DNA from: Sinisalibacter lacisalsi
GTDB taxonomy: Bacteria; Pseudomonadota; Alphaproteobacteria; Rhodobacterales; Rhodobacteraceae
NCBI RefSeq assembly: GCF_014640115.1
Contig: NZ_BMGI01000002.1
Coordinates: 496,001-560,000, forward strand
Reading direction: 5' to 3'
Length of the DNA: 64,000 nt
In this document: piece after piece, positions 36,001 to 44,944 of the stretch
Layout of the letters: every line of letters begins with the position of its first letter
Position numbering within the stretch: the stretch's first letter is position 1
The notes under the pieces: model-generated
Seen by the model: only the letters and a program-made list of their open reading frames with translations
Database searches by the model: none
Told to the model about the DNA's origin: nothing
Made by a program: the position numbers and the translations under genes

Positions 36001-37422
36001 TCAGTCGCGGGCGTAGGCGTCGTCGAAGCGCACGATATCGTCTTCACCGAGATAGCCACCGGTCTGCACTTCGATCAGGGCGATCGGCAGCTTGCCGGGG
36101 TTTTCCAGCCGGTGGCGCGCGCCGAGCGGGATGTAGACCGACTGGTTCTCGCTCACCAGCTGCACCTCCTCGTCTAGCGTCACCCGCGCGGTGCCCTCGA
36201 CGACGATCCAGTGCTCGGCGCGATGATGGTGCGATTGCAGGCTCAGGGCCGCGCCGGGATGCACCACGATCCGCTTGACCTGGAACCGCTCGCCACGCAC
36301 CAGGCTTTCGAACCAGCCCCAGGGCCGGTGTTCGCGCGGAAAGGCCTCGGCCTGCCGCGCGCCGCGCGCGGTGAGCGCGGCCACGGCCGATTTGACATCC
36401 TGCGCCCGGTCCTTGTGGGCCACCAGCACGGCGTCGGGCATCGCCACGGCGAGCAGGTTCTCGAGCCCGAGGCCGACGATCTCGAGCCCGTCATCCTCGG
36501 AGCGCAGCAGGGTGTTGCTGCAGTCGATCGCCGTTGCCCGGCCCGAGGTGGCCACCCCCTGCGCGTCGGGTGCGCTCTCGCGCCAGACCGCCTGCCAGTC
36601 GCCCAGGTCCGACCAGCCGCCGGCGAAGGGCACCACGGCGAGATTGTCGGCCCGCTCCATCACCGCGTAATCGAGCGAAATCGCCTCGACCTCGGCCCAG
36701 GCCTCGGGATCGAGGCGCAGGAACCCGAGATCGGGCCGGGCCTGCGCCACCGCGCGCGACACCGGCGCGCAGAGCGCCGGGGCGTGGGCCTCGAACGCCT
36801 CGCGGATTGCGCGGACCGAGAACAGGAACAGCCCGGCATTCCAAAGGTGCCGCCCCGAGGCCATCATCTCGGCGGCGCGGCCGGCATCGGGCTTTTCGAC
36901 GAAGCGCACGAGGTCGGTCGCGCGCGGCGCGGCGGGGTCATGCGGCGCGGCGAGTTCGAGATAGCCATATCCCGTCTCGGCCCGGTCCGGGGCGATGCCG
37001 AAGGTCACCAGCTTGCCAGCCCGCGCCGCCTCGGCCCCCTCGGCCACGGCGGCGAGAAACCCGGCCTCGTCGGGCATGACATGATCGGAGGGCGCGACGA
37101 GCATCAGCCCGTCGGGATCCTGCTCGGCAAGCTGGAGCGCGGCGGCCAGCACCGCCGGGGCGGTGTTGCGCCCGGCGGGTTCGAGCAGGATGGTGCCGGG
37201 ATCAATCCCCGCCCCGGCCAGTTGCTCGGTCACGATGAACCGGAAATCCGACCCCGTCACCACCAGGCTCGGGCCGAAGCCCGGCCCGTGGAGCCGCCGC
37301 GCAGCGGCCTGGAACAGGGTTTCGCCACCGAGCAGCGGCACGAATTGCTTGGGGTAGGACTTGCGCGACAAGGGCCAGAGCCGCGTGCCCGACCCGCCCG
37401 AGAGCAGCACCGGTGTGATCAT
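36001..37422 (-). CDS. manC: Mannose-1-phosphate guanylyltransferase/mannose-6-phosphate isomerase
   Basis: This 473-residue bifunctional type II enzyme makes GDP-mannose for exopolysaccharide or LPS. The N-terminal nucleotidyltransferase has the signature GGSGTRLWPLSRKSYPKQF at residues 8-26 and FVEKPD near 165. The C-terminal cupin isomerase domain (about 350-470) has RPWGWFESL, HPGAALSLQSHHHRAEHW and the final PLGARHRLENPG. The start at 37422 is preceded by AGGGGGG. No other polysaccharide gene lies nearby. It ends 9 bases from the convergent corrinoid activator. Confidence 0.96.
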   Translation of the reverse strand: MITPVLLSGGSGTRLWPLSRKSYPKQFVPLLGGETLFQAAARRLHGPGFGPSLVVTGSDFRFIVTEQLAGAGIDPGTILLEPAGRNTAPAVLAAALQLAEQDPDGLMLVAPSDHVMPDEAGFLAAVAEGAEAARAGKLVTFGIAPDRAETGYGYLELAAPHDPAAPRATDLVRFVEKPDAGRAAEMMASGRHLWNAGLFLFSVRAIREAFEAHAPALCAPVSRAVAQARPDLGFLRLDPEAWAEVEAISLDYAVMERADNLAVVPFAGGWSDLGDWQAVWRESAPDAQGVATSGRATAIDCSNTLLRSEDDGLEIVGLGLENLLAVAMPDAVLVAHKDRAQDVKSAVAALTARGARQAEAFPREHRPWGWFESLVRGERFQVKRIVVHPGAALSLQSHHHRAEHWIVVEGTARVTLDEEVQLVSENQSVYIPLGARHRLENPGKLPIALIEVQTGGYLGEDDIVRFDDAYARD

Positions 37423-37455
37423 TCCGCTCTCCCCCCTTGCGCGCGGCTGCCGCGC

Positions 37456-37941
37456 TCAGAACCGGTAGCCAAGCCCGAGCTTGGTGTTGTAACGCGTGGC
37501 GAGACCGCCCGCCAGCGGATCGAGCCGCTCGACCTCGGCGCGCAGGAACATCTCGTCCAGCACCGGCACGTCGACACCGGCGCCGGCACCCCAGACACCG
37601 CTGCCGGTGGTCGAATAGCCTGCGCCGACCTTGCCGTAGACCAGCGCCGCGCCGGCATCGACCCCGGCGCGCAGGTTGGCCGTTGCGGTGAGATCGCTGC
37701 CGCCCCAGACCGAGTTCCAGTCGTAATCGACCTCGCCCTCGACCCCGAGCACCACGCCGTTGCCCACGTCGGCATTGTAGCCGGCGAAGGCCCCGATGGC
37801 GACGTCGGTGGCGCCGCCGGCCGCGAAATTGTTGCGCGCGGTCACACCGCCGTAACCGCCCGCGAAATCCTGCGCCGCTGCGGCGGCACCGACACAAGTG
37901 ATGAGGCCGGCAACGGCCAGTCTGGTGATCTTTCCGGTCAT
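37456..37941 (-). CDS. Outer-membrane beta-barrel protein
   Basis: This 161-residue protein has a signal peptide ([20 protein letters not shown], cleavage near 22). Its alternating strands ([22 protein letters not shown], with similar strands after it) end in LGLGYRF, the terminal phenylalanine expected for BAM-inserted barrels. Length fits an 8-strand OmpA/OmpW/PF13505-like porin. The ATG at 37941 follows CAGGAG. It is 33 bases upstream of manC on the same strand; cotranscription is possible but not required. Confidence 0.85.
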   Translation of the reverse strand: MTGKITRLAVAGLITCVGAAAAAQDFAGGYGGVTARNNFAAGGATDVAIGAFAGYNADVGNGVVLGVEGEVDYDWNSVWGGSDLTATANLRAGVDAGAALVYGKVGAGYSTTGSGVWGAGAGVDVPVLDEMFLRAEVERLDPLAGGLATRYNTKLGLGYRF

Positions 37942-38186
37942 GGGATCAAGCTCCTGTATGTGTTTTTGGTGCGGGGCCTTGGCTGACCCTCGCGGTTTTT
38001 CTGCTCTGGTATCGAATGATAGCCGATCTTGGCGCGAATCCCAATCCATCCCGGTCAGGAAGCGGCGCGACGTTGCCGCACGGCACCGCCTGCGCCCGGC
38101 CCCGGAGCGGCGCGCGCCATCACCCCGACAACGAGACGCGCCCCCGCCCCGATCGGGCCAGCGCTGCGTTCTGACGATGTGGAATG

Positions 38187-38263
<77 letters not shown>

Positions 38264-38306
38264 CTGAGCCGGGGATATAGGCGAAGCGACGGGGCGTCGC
38301 AACATG

Positions 38307-38345
38307 AAAAGGGCCACGCACGGCTGTATCCGTGGTGGCCCTTTT
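38307..38345. terminator. Bidirectional terminator after rpsI
   Basis: Perfect 11-base arms AAAAGGGCCAC and GTGGCCCTTTT enclose a 17-base loop. Read on the minus strand the stem ends in TTTT 21 bases after the rpsI stop, as expected for the rplM-rpsI transcript. Reading on the other strand is symmetrical. Confidence 0.85.
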
Positions 38346-38366
38346 CGTGTTTGATACCAGCGGCGA

Positions 38367-38861
38367 TCAGCGCTTGGAGAACTGGAAGCTCTTGCGGGCC
38401 TTGGCCTTGCCGAACTTCTTGCGTTCCACCACGCGGCTGTCGCGGGTGAGGAAGCCGGCCGCCTTCAGGGCCGCGCGCATCGACGGTTCGTAGAGCTGGA
38501 GCGCCTTCGAGATGCCGTGCTTGACCGCACCGGCCTGGCCCGAGAGCCCGCCGCCCTTCACCGTCGCCATCACGTCGAACTCGTTTTCGACGCCGGCAAC
38601 CTGGAACGGCTGGCGCAGGATCATCTGCAGCACCGGACGGGCGAAATACTTGTCCATTTCCTTACCGTTCACCGTGACCTTGCCCGAGCCGGGCTTGATC
38701 CAGACGCGGGCGACCGCGTCCTTGCGCTTGCCGGTGGCGTAGGCGCGGCCGAGCGCGTCACGCTCGGGGGCGCGGGGGGCGAGGGTTTGTTCCGCTGCCG
38801 GGGCATCGGTGCCTTCGACCACGGTATTCAACTCGTCGAGCGATTTGATCTCTTCAGCCAT
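38367..38861 (-). CDS. rpsI: 30S ribosomal protein S9
   Basis: S9 binds 16S rRNA in the head of the small subunit, and its C-terminal tail reaches the P-site tRNA. This 164-residue copy carries the family core ([20 protein letters not shown], then [19 protein letters not shown]) and the conserved C-terminal KR. About 35 extra acidic N-terminal residues are typical of alphaproteobacterial S9. It lies 2 bases after rplM and ends before a strong terminator. Confidence 0.99.
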   Translation of the reverse strand: MAEEIKSLDELNTVVEGTDAPAAEQTLAPRAPERDALGRAYATGKRKDAVARVWIKPGSGKVTVNGKEMDKYFARPVLQMILRQPFQVAGVENEFDVMATVKGGGLSGQAGAVKHGISKALQLYEPSMRAALKAAGFLTRDSRVVERKKFGKAKARKSFQFSKR

Positions 38862-38863
38862 GG

Positions 38864-39328
38864 TCAGCCCTCACGCGTGTTTTTCTTGTTCATCGACTTG
38901 ACGTCGAGCACTTCCGGGCTTTGCGCCTCGTGGCCGTGCTCCGTCCCGGCGTAGACACGCAGGTTCGACATCTGCTTGCGGCTCAGGCGATTGCCCGGCA
39001 ACATGCGCTTGATCGCCATCTCGACAACGCGCTCGGGATGCGCGCCTTCGAGGATCTGGCCCGCGGTGCGCGACTTGATGCCGCCCGGGTAGCCGGTGTG
39101 CCAGTAGTGCACCTTGTCGGTGCGCTTCTTGCCGGTGAGCTGCACCTTGTCGGCATTGATGACGATGACGTTGTCACCGCAATCCATGTGCGGTGTGAAG
39201 CTCGGCTTGTGCTTGCCACGCAGACGCATGGCCACGATCGAGGCGAGACGGCCCAGCACGACGCCCTCGGCGTCGATGATGATCCATTTCTTCTCGATGT
39301 CTGCGGGGGTCGCAGAAAAGGTTTTCAT
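38864..39328 (-). CDS. rplM: 50S ribosomal protein L13
   Basis: L13 is an early assembly protein of the large subunit. The 154-residue copy has [20 protein letters not shown] at the start, then [18 protein letters not shown], and the rRNA-binding [24 protein letters not shown] in two blocks. The ATG at 39328 gives the standard MKTFSAT start; the frame stays open about 30 codons further upstream without homology. It heads the rplM-rpsI operon. Its promoter must lie in the divergent spacer shared with speD. Confidence 0.99.
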   Translation of the reverse strand: MKTFSATPADIEKKWIIIDAEGVVLGRLASIVAMRLRGKHKPSFTPHMDCGDNVIVINADKVQLTGKKRTDKVHYWHTGYPGGIKSRTAGQILEGAHPERVVEMAIKRMLPGNRLSRKQMSNLRVYAGTEHGHEAQSPEVLDVKSMNKKNTREG

Positions 39329-39668
39329 GGTTTTCGGCCCTTGATGGGTTTCGGATGGGCCGGTTCTAGCCATTTGCGGCGCGTCGTCAAGGGCATTGCA
39401 CTCGAATAAAACATGCAAAACCAATGGCTTGATAATTAGGTATTATTTTACCCCATTTTTCGCAGCCGCCGATGCCGCAATCGGCGCCGCGCCGCCGGTG
39501 TTGCGCCCCGCGGTGCAGAAACCGCTTGCATCGTCACCGCCCCCTGCCCTATACGCCGCGCACTTTCGGGACCGATCCCAACTTCGAGGCATCGGGGGGG
39601 CGCTAAGGGACCGACTGGATCCGCGGGGGGGCAACCCTCCTAAATCTGCTGGAACGAAGGGGAGCGCC
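39329..39668. other. Divergent rplM/speD spacer with AT-rich patch and G-rich speD leader
   Basis: The 340-base spacer contains no gene. Its middle (about 39405-39465) is unusually AT-rich for this genome and probably holds the rplM promoter. From 39526 a TTGCAT-18-TATACG promoter points to speD, followed by a leader of about 105 bases with two GGGACCGA segments and two runs of seven G. Confidence 0.6.
39526..39555 (+). promoter_or_regulatory. Candidate sigma-70 promoter of speDE
   Basis: TTGCAT (39526-39531) and TATACG (39550-39555) are separated by 18 bases. Transcription would start near 39562 and leave a leader of about 105 bases before the speD ATG at 39669. Confidence 0.6.
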
Positions 39669-40178
39669 ATGAAAGACGCCAGCCTCTTCCAACTGGGGAT
39701 CGGTCTGGAAACAGGCGCCCAAACGGAAGACACCGATTTCGGTGGGCTCGTGCCCGCCAACACCAATGCGCCCGGCCTTTTCGACGAGGACCGGGACGAT
39801 CACTTCATCCGCCGCGACGGCAAGGTCTATGCCGGCACCCATCTCATTCTCGAGGTGGTCGACGGCACCGGGCTGGACGACGAGGCCCGCATCCAGGCCG
39901 CGTTCCGCGAGATCGTCGAGGTCTGCGGCGCGACGCTGCTGCACATCCACACCCACAAGTTCAGCCCGCAGGGCGTGTCGGGCGTGGCGGTGCTGGCCGA
40001 AAGCCACATCAGCGTGCACACCTGGCCCGAGATCGGCTACGGCGCCTTCGACGTGTTCATGTGCGGCGACGCCCGGCCCTGGCTCTCGGTCGAGGTGCTC
40101 AAGCGCGCCTTCGCCACCGACGACGTGCGCGCCAAGGAGCTTCTGCGCGGCGACGGGCTGGTGGAGGCGGTGCAATGA
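39669..40178 (+). CDS. speD: S-adenosylmethionine decarboxylase proenzyme
   Basis: SpeD makes decarboxylated SAM, the aminopropyl donor for spermidine. This 169-residue proenzyme self-cleaves before Ser112 (LAESHISVHTWPE) to create the pyruvoyl cofactor. The conserved HIHTHKFSPQGVSG strand and CGDARPW near the end are present. Residues 1-50 form an extension longer than in the short bacterial class 1B enzymes. The ATG at 39669 follows GGGGAG. The stop overlaps the speE start (ATGA), so the two are translated together. Confidence 0.96.
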   Translation: MKDASLFQLGIGLETGAQTEDTDFGGLVPANTNAPGLFDEDRDDHFIRRDGKVYAGTHLILEVVDGTGLDDEARIQAAFREIVEVCGATLLHIHTHKFSPQGVSGVAVLAESHISVHTWPEIGYGAFDVFMCGDARPWLSVEVLKRAFATDDVRAKELLRGDGLVEAVQ

Positions 40179-41020
40179 AGGGCTGGTCAAACGAAACCCT
40201 GCACGCCGATTATGCCCAGTCGCTGCGGATCGGCCGGCTGATCTACGACAGCGAGACCGAGCACCAGCGCCTGCGCGTGTTCGAGAACGACACCTTCGGC
40301 CGGGTGCTGACCCTCGACGACGTGGTGCAGACCACCGAGGCGGACAACTTCATCTACCACGAGATGATGGCGCATGTGCCGATCCTGGCCCATGGCGCGG
40401 CGCGGCGGGTGCTGATCGTCGGCGGTGGCGACGGCGGCATGGCGCGCGAAGTGCTCAAGCACGCCAGCGTCGAGCACGTCACCATGGTCGAGATCGACGC
40501 GGGCGTGGTCGCCTTCTCGCAGGCCTACCTGCCGATGCTGAGCCAGGGCGCCTTCGACGATCCGCGGCTCGACCTGGTGATCGCCGACGGCGCGGCGTTC
40601 ATGCGCGAAACCGCCGGCGGCTACGACGTGATCATCGTCGACAGCACCGATCCGGTGGGCCCCGGCGAGGTCCTGTTCACCGACACGTTCTATGGCCACG
40701 CCCGCGCCGCGCTGGCCGAGGGCGGCATTCTCGTCACGCAAAACGGCGTGCCCTTCCTGCAGGGCGCGGAACTGACCAACACGATGCGCGCCTTCAAGGC
40801 GCTGTTTCCGGACTGGACCTGCTACCTCGCCACCATCCCCAGCTATGCCGGCGGACCGATGGCGATGGGCTGGGGCAGCGCCGGCACGGCGCGGCAGACC
40901 GCGCCCGAGGTGTTGCGCGCGCGGTTCGAGGCGGCCGGGCTGGATACGGGCTATTACACCCCCGAGGTGCATCTGGGCGCCTTCGCCCTGCCCGGTTACG
41001 TGCGCCGGCTGATGCCCTGA
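40175..41020 (+). CDS. speE: Polyamine aminopropyltransferase (spermidine synthase)
   Basis: SpeE transfers the aminopropyl group of decarboxylated SAM to putrescine or a similar amine. This 281-residue enzyme has the SAM-like fold motifs VLIVGGGDGGMAREVLKH near residue 77, VEIDAGVV, IADGAAFM and VDSTDPVGPGEVLF near 150, with the gatekeeping TTEADNFIYHEMMAH upstream. It is coupled to speD by a 4-base overlap. Two back-to-back perfect palindromes follow its stop codon. Confidence 0.97.
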   Translation: MKGWSNETLHADYAQSLRIGRLIYDSETEHQRLRVFENDTFGRVLTLDDVVQTTEADNFIYHEMMAHVPILAHGAARRVLIVGGGDGGMAREVLKHASVEHVTMVEIDAGVVAFSQAYLPMLSQGAFDDPRLDLVIADGAAFMRETAGGYDVIIVDSTDPVGPGEVLFTDTFYGHARAALAEGGILVTQNGVPFLQGAELTNTMRAFKALFPDWTCYLATIPSYAGGPMAMGWGSAGTARQTAPEVLRARFEAAGLDTGYYTPEVHLGAFALPGYVRRLMP

Positions 41021-41025
41021 GGGCA

Positions 41026-41070
41026 GCCCCCGCCGCGCGGCGGGGGCAGACGCGGCCGCGCGGCCGCGTC
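41026..41070. repeat. Two adjacent perfect 22-base palindromes
   Basis: Arm GCCCCCGCCGC forms a 22-base palindrome at 41026-41047, and arm GACGCGGCCGC another at 41049-41070, one base apart. They lie between the convergent ends of speE and the TDT permease gene. No T-run follows, so a terminator role is only positional. Confidence 0.8.
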
Positions 41071-41075
41071 GCGCA

Positions 41076-42041
41076 TCATTCCGGGTGGCAGATCTCGTGC
41101 CTGGCGATCGCCTTGATCGTGCGCAGCACCAGCCCCGCCACCACAACGATGAGCAGCACGAGCACCACCACGCCGATCACCTCGTGCACCAGCGTCGCTT
41201 CGATCCGGGCGAACAGGAACGAGGCGATGGCCAGCGCCGCGAGCGGGAAGGACAGCGCCCACCAGCTCAGCGCGAAGGGCAGTTTCGCCAGCTTGGGCAG
41301 CTGCATCACCACCAGCGCGGCGAAGATATAGGCGGCGTAGATCAGCCCGCGGCCGAAGCCGTCGATCACCCCGCCGGTCATCTTCACGTAAGCCACGAAG
41401 GCCACCGAGGGCGGCGCGATCAGGATCACCATGGTGGGAAACAGCCGCCCCGGGATCGGGTCGTGAAACACCAGCCGGTTCATCACCAGTGTGAGCAGCA
41501 CGCCCCAGAACATCATGCCGCCGGAGAAGAACAGCCAGGAGACCTCGATATAGCCCATCTCGGCCCCCGCCACCGGCACGATGACGTTGCCCACAGCGGG
41601 AATGAACCAGGCCGGGGTGAGATGGCCGACCTCGAAGGAGCGATGGCTGATCCAGCCCGAGATCACCGCGATGGTGAGCACCCCCTGCCCGACCACGCCG
41701 ACGAGCCAGAGCGGCCGCGCAACGGCGGGAAACTGCGGCGCCAGCGCGGTGGCGAGCAGCAGGAGCGAGATCGTCACGGTGGGAAAGAAGGCCAGCCGCA
41801 CCGGGTGATGCCATTCCCAGGCCACCATGCCGGGATAGCGCAGCGCCTTGGCGATGTAGAGCGCGGCGATGGTCGCGGCAACGACGATGCCGATCCAGAG
41901 CACCACCTGCGCGGCCGGGCCCGCCATCGGGTAGAGCGGGGTCGCCGCATGCAGCGCCAGCGTGAGGCCCATCAGCCCCATCACGATGGCGAAGAAAGTG
42001 ATCGGGAAATGTTCCAGCCGGTTGGGGGGCGCCTCGCTCAT
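41076..42041 (-). CDS. TDT/SLAC1-family permease (first paralogue)
   Basis: This 321-residue membrane protein has about ten hydrophobic segments and belongs to the tellurite-resistance/dicarboxylate transporter family (TehA, Mae1, SLAC1). The start LEHFPITFFAIVMGLMGLTLA is the classic TM1 pattern, with TPAWFIPAVGNVIVPVAG and APPSVAFVAYVKM as in TehA, including the gating phenylalanine region. Members are anion channels or malate/sulfite exporters. The ATG at 42041 follows AAAGGA. A second family member is at 59052-60041. Confidence 0.88.
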   Translation of the reverse strand: MSEAPPNRLEHFPITFFAIVMGLMGLTLALHAATPLYPMAGPAAQVVLWIGIVVAATIAALYIAKALRYPGMVAWEWHHPVRLAFFPTVTISLLLLATALAPQFPAVARPLWLVGVVGQGVLTIAVISGWISHRSFEVGHLTPAWFIPAVGNVIVPVAGAEMGYIEVSWLFFSGGMMFWGVLLTLVMNRLVFHDPIPGRLFPTMVILIAPPSVAFVAYVKMTGGVIDGFGRGLIYAAYIFAALVVMQLPKLAKLPFALSWWALSFPLAALAIASFLFARIEATLVHEVIGVVVLVLLIVVVAGLVLRTIKAIARHEICHPE

Positions 42042-42130
42042 GGCAAGTCCTTTCGCGTGTTTCTCCTCAAGCGCAAAGGCCTAGCGCCTCGCCCCGCGCC
42101 GGTCAACGCGGCGATTTGGCCGCGCCGGGG

Positions 42131-42176
42131 CCGCGGGCGCGCGCCCGCGGGTCATCGCCGCGCGCGCGGCGATGAC
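42131..42176. repeat. Two abutting perfect palindromes (20 and 26 bases)
   Basis: Arm CCGCGGGCGC (42131-42150) is followed at once by arm GTCATCGCCGCGC (42151-42176). They lie just after the stop codon of the thioesterase gene and before the TDT permease on the same strand. The structure resembles the arrays at 41026 and 12423 although the sequence differs. Confidence 0.8.
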
Positions 42177-42181
42177 CGCCG

Positions 42182-42604
42182 CTAGCGTTCGGGCGGGATC
42201 GAATAGGTGAGCGAGGCGCGCGCCACCGGCTGCTCCTCGCCCTCGGAATAGATCAGCACGTCGCCCACCGCGAGCACCCGCCCGAGCTTGAGGAGCCGCA
42301 CGTCGCCGCGCAGGTTGGCCTCGGCCACCGGCTTGCGCATGAAGTCGATCGAGCAATTGGTCGTCACCGCCAGCGCCTTCGGCCCGACCATGGCGAGGAT
42401 CGCGAGATAGACCCCGACATCGGCAAGCGCGAACATCGTCGGGCCCGAGACCGTGCCGCCGGGGCGCAGGTGCCTGTCGTGCACATGGGCGCGCAGCACG
42501 AGGTGCATCGGGGCGACGTCGAGGATCTCGAAATCCTCCGCCACCTGCCCGAAATCGCGCGCAAGGAAGGCGCGCAGATCGTCGAGGTTCATCTTCAGAG
42601 ACAT
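42182..42604 (-). CDS. PaaI-like hotdog thioesterase
   Basis: This 140-residue hotdog-fold acyl-CoA thioesterase has HLRPGGTVSGPTMFALADVG near residue 45, the central helix with the catalytic-type aspartate, then TTNCSIDFMRKPVAEANLRG. Members hydrolyse aromatic or medium-chain acyl-CoAs. The ATG at 42604 follows AGGGGAAA; a second methionine is four codons in. It is divergent from an enoyl-CoA hydratase with 57 bases between start codons. The two may share control and act on related CoA esters. Confidence 0.92.
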   Translation of the reverse strand: MSLKMNLDDLRAFLARDFGQVAEDFEILDVAPMHLVLRAHVHDRHLRPGGTVSGPTMFALADVGVYLAILAMVGPKALAVTTNCSIDFMRKPVAEANLRGDVRLLKLGRVLAVGDVLIYSEGEEQPVARASLTYSIPPER

Positions 42605-42661
42605 GGCTTTCCCCTATCGGTCCGGGGCGCTATCGTGCCGGGCAAAGACAGGGAGAACAAG

Positions 42662-43456
42662 ATGGAAGACACCATTCTGCTGCGCGAGGATCACGGGGCC
42701 ATCGCCCGGCTCACGCTCAACAACCCGCGCGCGCTGAACGCGCTCTCGGACGAGATGCTGGATGCGCTCGCGGCGGAATTCGACCGGCTCGCGGACGACG
42801 AGACGATCCGCGTGGTGGTGCTCGCGGCCAACGGCAAGGCGTTCTCGGCCGGGCACGACCTGAAGGAAATGCAATCCCACCGCGATGCCCCGGACGGCGG
42901 GCGCGCCTATTTCGATGCGCTGTTCGACCGCTGCGGCGCGGTGATGCAGAAGATCCCCGCCCTGCCCCAGCCGGTGATCGCCGAGGTGCACGCGATCGCC
43001 GCCGCCGCCGGCTGCCAGCTGGTGGCGAGCTGCGACATGGCGGTCGCCGCCGAGGGCACCCGTTTCGGGGTGAACGGCGTCAACCTCGGGCTGTTCTGCT
43101 CCACCCCGGCGGTGGCGCTGGCCCGCGCCCTGCCGCGCAAGGTGGTGTTCGAGATGGCCGCCACGGGCGACTTCATCGACGCGGCGCGCGCCCGCGAGGT
43201 CGGGCTGGTCAACCGGGTGGTGCCGCCCGAAGAACTGACCGGGGCCACCATGGCGCTCGCGCAGGTCGTCGCGGAAAAGCTGCCCGCCGCGATCCGGCTC
43301 GGCAAGGCGGGGTTCTACGACCAGGTGCAAAAGCCGCTCGCCGCCGCCTACGACAGCGCCGGTGCGGTGATGGTCGAGAACATGATGGACGAAGACACCG
43401 ACGAGGGCATCCGCGCCTTCATCGAGAAGCGCAAAGCCCGCTGGGCGGCGGGATAG
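42662..43456 (+). CDS. Enoyl-CoA hydratase/isomerase family protein
   Basis: This 264-residue crotonase-fold enzyme has the oxyanion-hole segments AFSAGHDLKEM near residue 62 and AIAAAAGCQLVASCDMAVAA near 115-135. The second catalytic glutamate region of classic hydratases is replaced by VNLGLFCSTPAVALAR, which fits the ECHDC3-like subgroup of uncertain reaction. The ATG at 42662 follows AGGGAGA. It is divergent from the thioesterase. A copy of the dispersed repeat follows its stop codon. Confidence 0.9.
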   Translation: MEDTILLREDHGAIARLTLNNPRALNALSDEMLDALAAEFDRLADDETIRVVVLAANGKAFSAGHDLKEMQSHRDAPDGGRAYFDALFDRCGAVMQKIPALPQPVIAEVHAIAAAAGCQLVASCDMAVAAEGTRFGVNGVNLGLFCSTPAVALARALPRKVVFEMAATGDFIDAARAREVGLVNRVVPPEELTGATMALAQVVAEKLPAAIRLGKAGFYDQVQKPLAAAYDSAGAVMVENMMDEDTDEGIRAFIEKRKARWAAG

Positions 43457-43458
43457 AT

Positions 43459-43545
43459 GGATCGCCCCGGCTGCGCCGGGCCGATCCGCCGGGGGCGCTG
43501 CCCCCGGACCCCCGAGGTATTTTTTCCAGGATGAAGGGGCAAGGC
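43459..43545 (+). repeat. Dispersed intergenic repeat, copy 2
   Basis: A hairpin GGATCG..CGATCC (43459-43487) is followed by GGGGGCGCTGCCCCC (43491-43505) and the core CCCCCGAGGTATTT..CCAGGATGAAGGGG (43509-43540). It closely matches copy 1 at 26696-26764 and lies between two convergent genes. Confidence 0.8.
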
Positions 43546-43570
43546 GCCCCCGGTCGGCAGGGCCTTGCGA

Positions 43571-44944
43571 TCAGGCCGGGCTGCGCGGGATCAGCCGCAG
43601 CCAGATGCCGTCTTTCCCCCGCACGGTGAGATGCGCCACCGGCATTGCCGGGCGTCCTTCCACCGTCTCGAAGCGGAACGCCCGCACCAGGAGCGCGAGC
43701 AGGAGCGGCCCCTCGGCCATGGCGAAGCCCGAGCCGGTGCAGACGCGCGGGCCGGCCGAGAACGGCATGTAGGCCGTGCGCAGCCCCAGCTTGCCGTTCT
43801 CGGTGGCGAAGCGGGCCGGGTCGAAGGCGTCGGGGTTGTTCCAGATTCGCTCATGGCGCTGCTGGTGCCAGGGGCTCAGCACCACCTGGCTGCCCGGCTT
43901 CACGTCACGCCCCCGGAAATGCTCGCACCCCGCCGCCTCGCGCACCATCATCGGCACCGGCGGGTAGAGCCTGAGGGTTTCGCGAAACACGTCGCGGGTG
44001 ACCTTGAGGCGCTTCAGCGAGGAGAAATAGATCCGGTCGGGGTCGATCTCGCGCGCCGCCTCCTCGGCCACCTGCTCCTGCCAGTCGGGGTGGAGCGCGA
44101 GCAGGTAGAGCGCCCAGGCCAGCGCCGAGGCCGAGGTTTCATGCCCCGCGAGGAAGAAGATCGCCACCTGGTCCACCATCTCGGCGGTGTCGAAGGCTTG
44201 CCCCGTCACCGGGTCGCGCGTCGTCATGATCTTGGTGGCGAGGTCGTCGGGCGCGCGGCCCGCCTCGATCTCTGCCATCCGGCGGGCGGTCAGCTCGGTG
44301 ATCAGCGCCCGGATCCGGCGCGCCGTGCGTTTCGTCTCGCGGCGATGAAAGCGCGGAAACCAGCGCGGCAGCGGCAGCACCGCGCCGAGGTTGAGCACCG
44401 GCTGGGCGCGCTGGTGGGCCTTGAACTCGGCGAATACCGCCCGCGCCACCTCGTGCTCGATCGGGATCGAGAACAGGGTGCGGAAGATCACGTCCGCCGC
44501 CGCCTCGCTGGTCTCGGCCTCGATCTCCAGCGGCTGGCCATCGGCGCGCGCCTTGAGCCGCTCCACCGCCGCGATCCCGGCATCCCACATCGCCGGGAAG
44601 GTGTCGCGCAGCCGCCCGCCCTCGAAGGCCGGGTCGATGATCCGGCGCTGGCGCTTCCATGTCTCGCCGTTGGTAACGAAGACCGAATTGCCCAGAAGCG
44701 GCGCCAGCCCCTCGCGAACCCGGTCGGACTTGGGGAAATCGTCGGGCCGCTGCTTGAGCACCAGGTCCACCAGCGCGGGGTCGTTGCACATGTAGGAGCG
44801 AAAGAACGGCGTGCGGAACTCGGCCATCCACGCCCGGTAGAGATGCGCCGGCTGGGCCGAGAGGATATCGGCGCGAAACAGCCGCATGTAGCGCCAGAGC
44901 GAAACCTTGCCGGGCCGGGCGGGAGGTTTGGGGGGCAGCGTCAT
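43571..44944 (-). CDS. Cytochrome P450
   Basis: This 457-residue P450 monooxygenase has all core motifs: I-helix AGHETSASAL near residue 268, ExxR in RETLRLYPPVPMMVREA near 315, the PERF-like DPARF, and the heme-ligand loop FSAGPRVCTGSG with the cysteine near residue 401. There is no membrane anchor, so it is soluble and needs separate redox partners, none of which are nearby. The overall pattern is close to the CYP4/CYP110-type fatty-acid or terpenoid hydroxylases, but the substrate is unknown. Its ATG overlaps the stop of the membrane hydrolase gene (ATGA), so the two are coupled. Confidence 0.95.
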   Translation of the reverse strand: MTLPPKPPARPGKVSLWRYMRLFRADILSAQPAHLYRAWMAEFRTPFFRSYMCNDPALVDLVLKQRPDDFPKSDRVREGLAPLLGNSVFVTNGETWKRQRRIIDPAFEGGRLRDTFPAMWDAGIAAVERLKARADGQPLEIEAETSEAAADVIFRTLFSIPIEHEVARAVFAEFKAHQRAQPVLNLGAVLPLPRWFPRFHRRETKRTARRIRALITELTARRMAEIEAGRAPDDLATKIMTTRDPVTGQAFDTAEMVDQVAIFFLAGHETSASALAWALYLLALHPDWQEQVAEEAAREIDPDRIYFSSLKRLKVTRDVFRETLRLYPPVPMMVREAAGCEHFRGRDVKPGSQVVLSPWHQQRHERIWNNPDAFDPARFATENGKLGLRTAYMPFSAGPRVCTGSGFAMAEGPLLLALLVRAFRFETVEGRPAMPVAHLTVRGKDGIWLRLIPRSPA

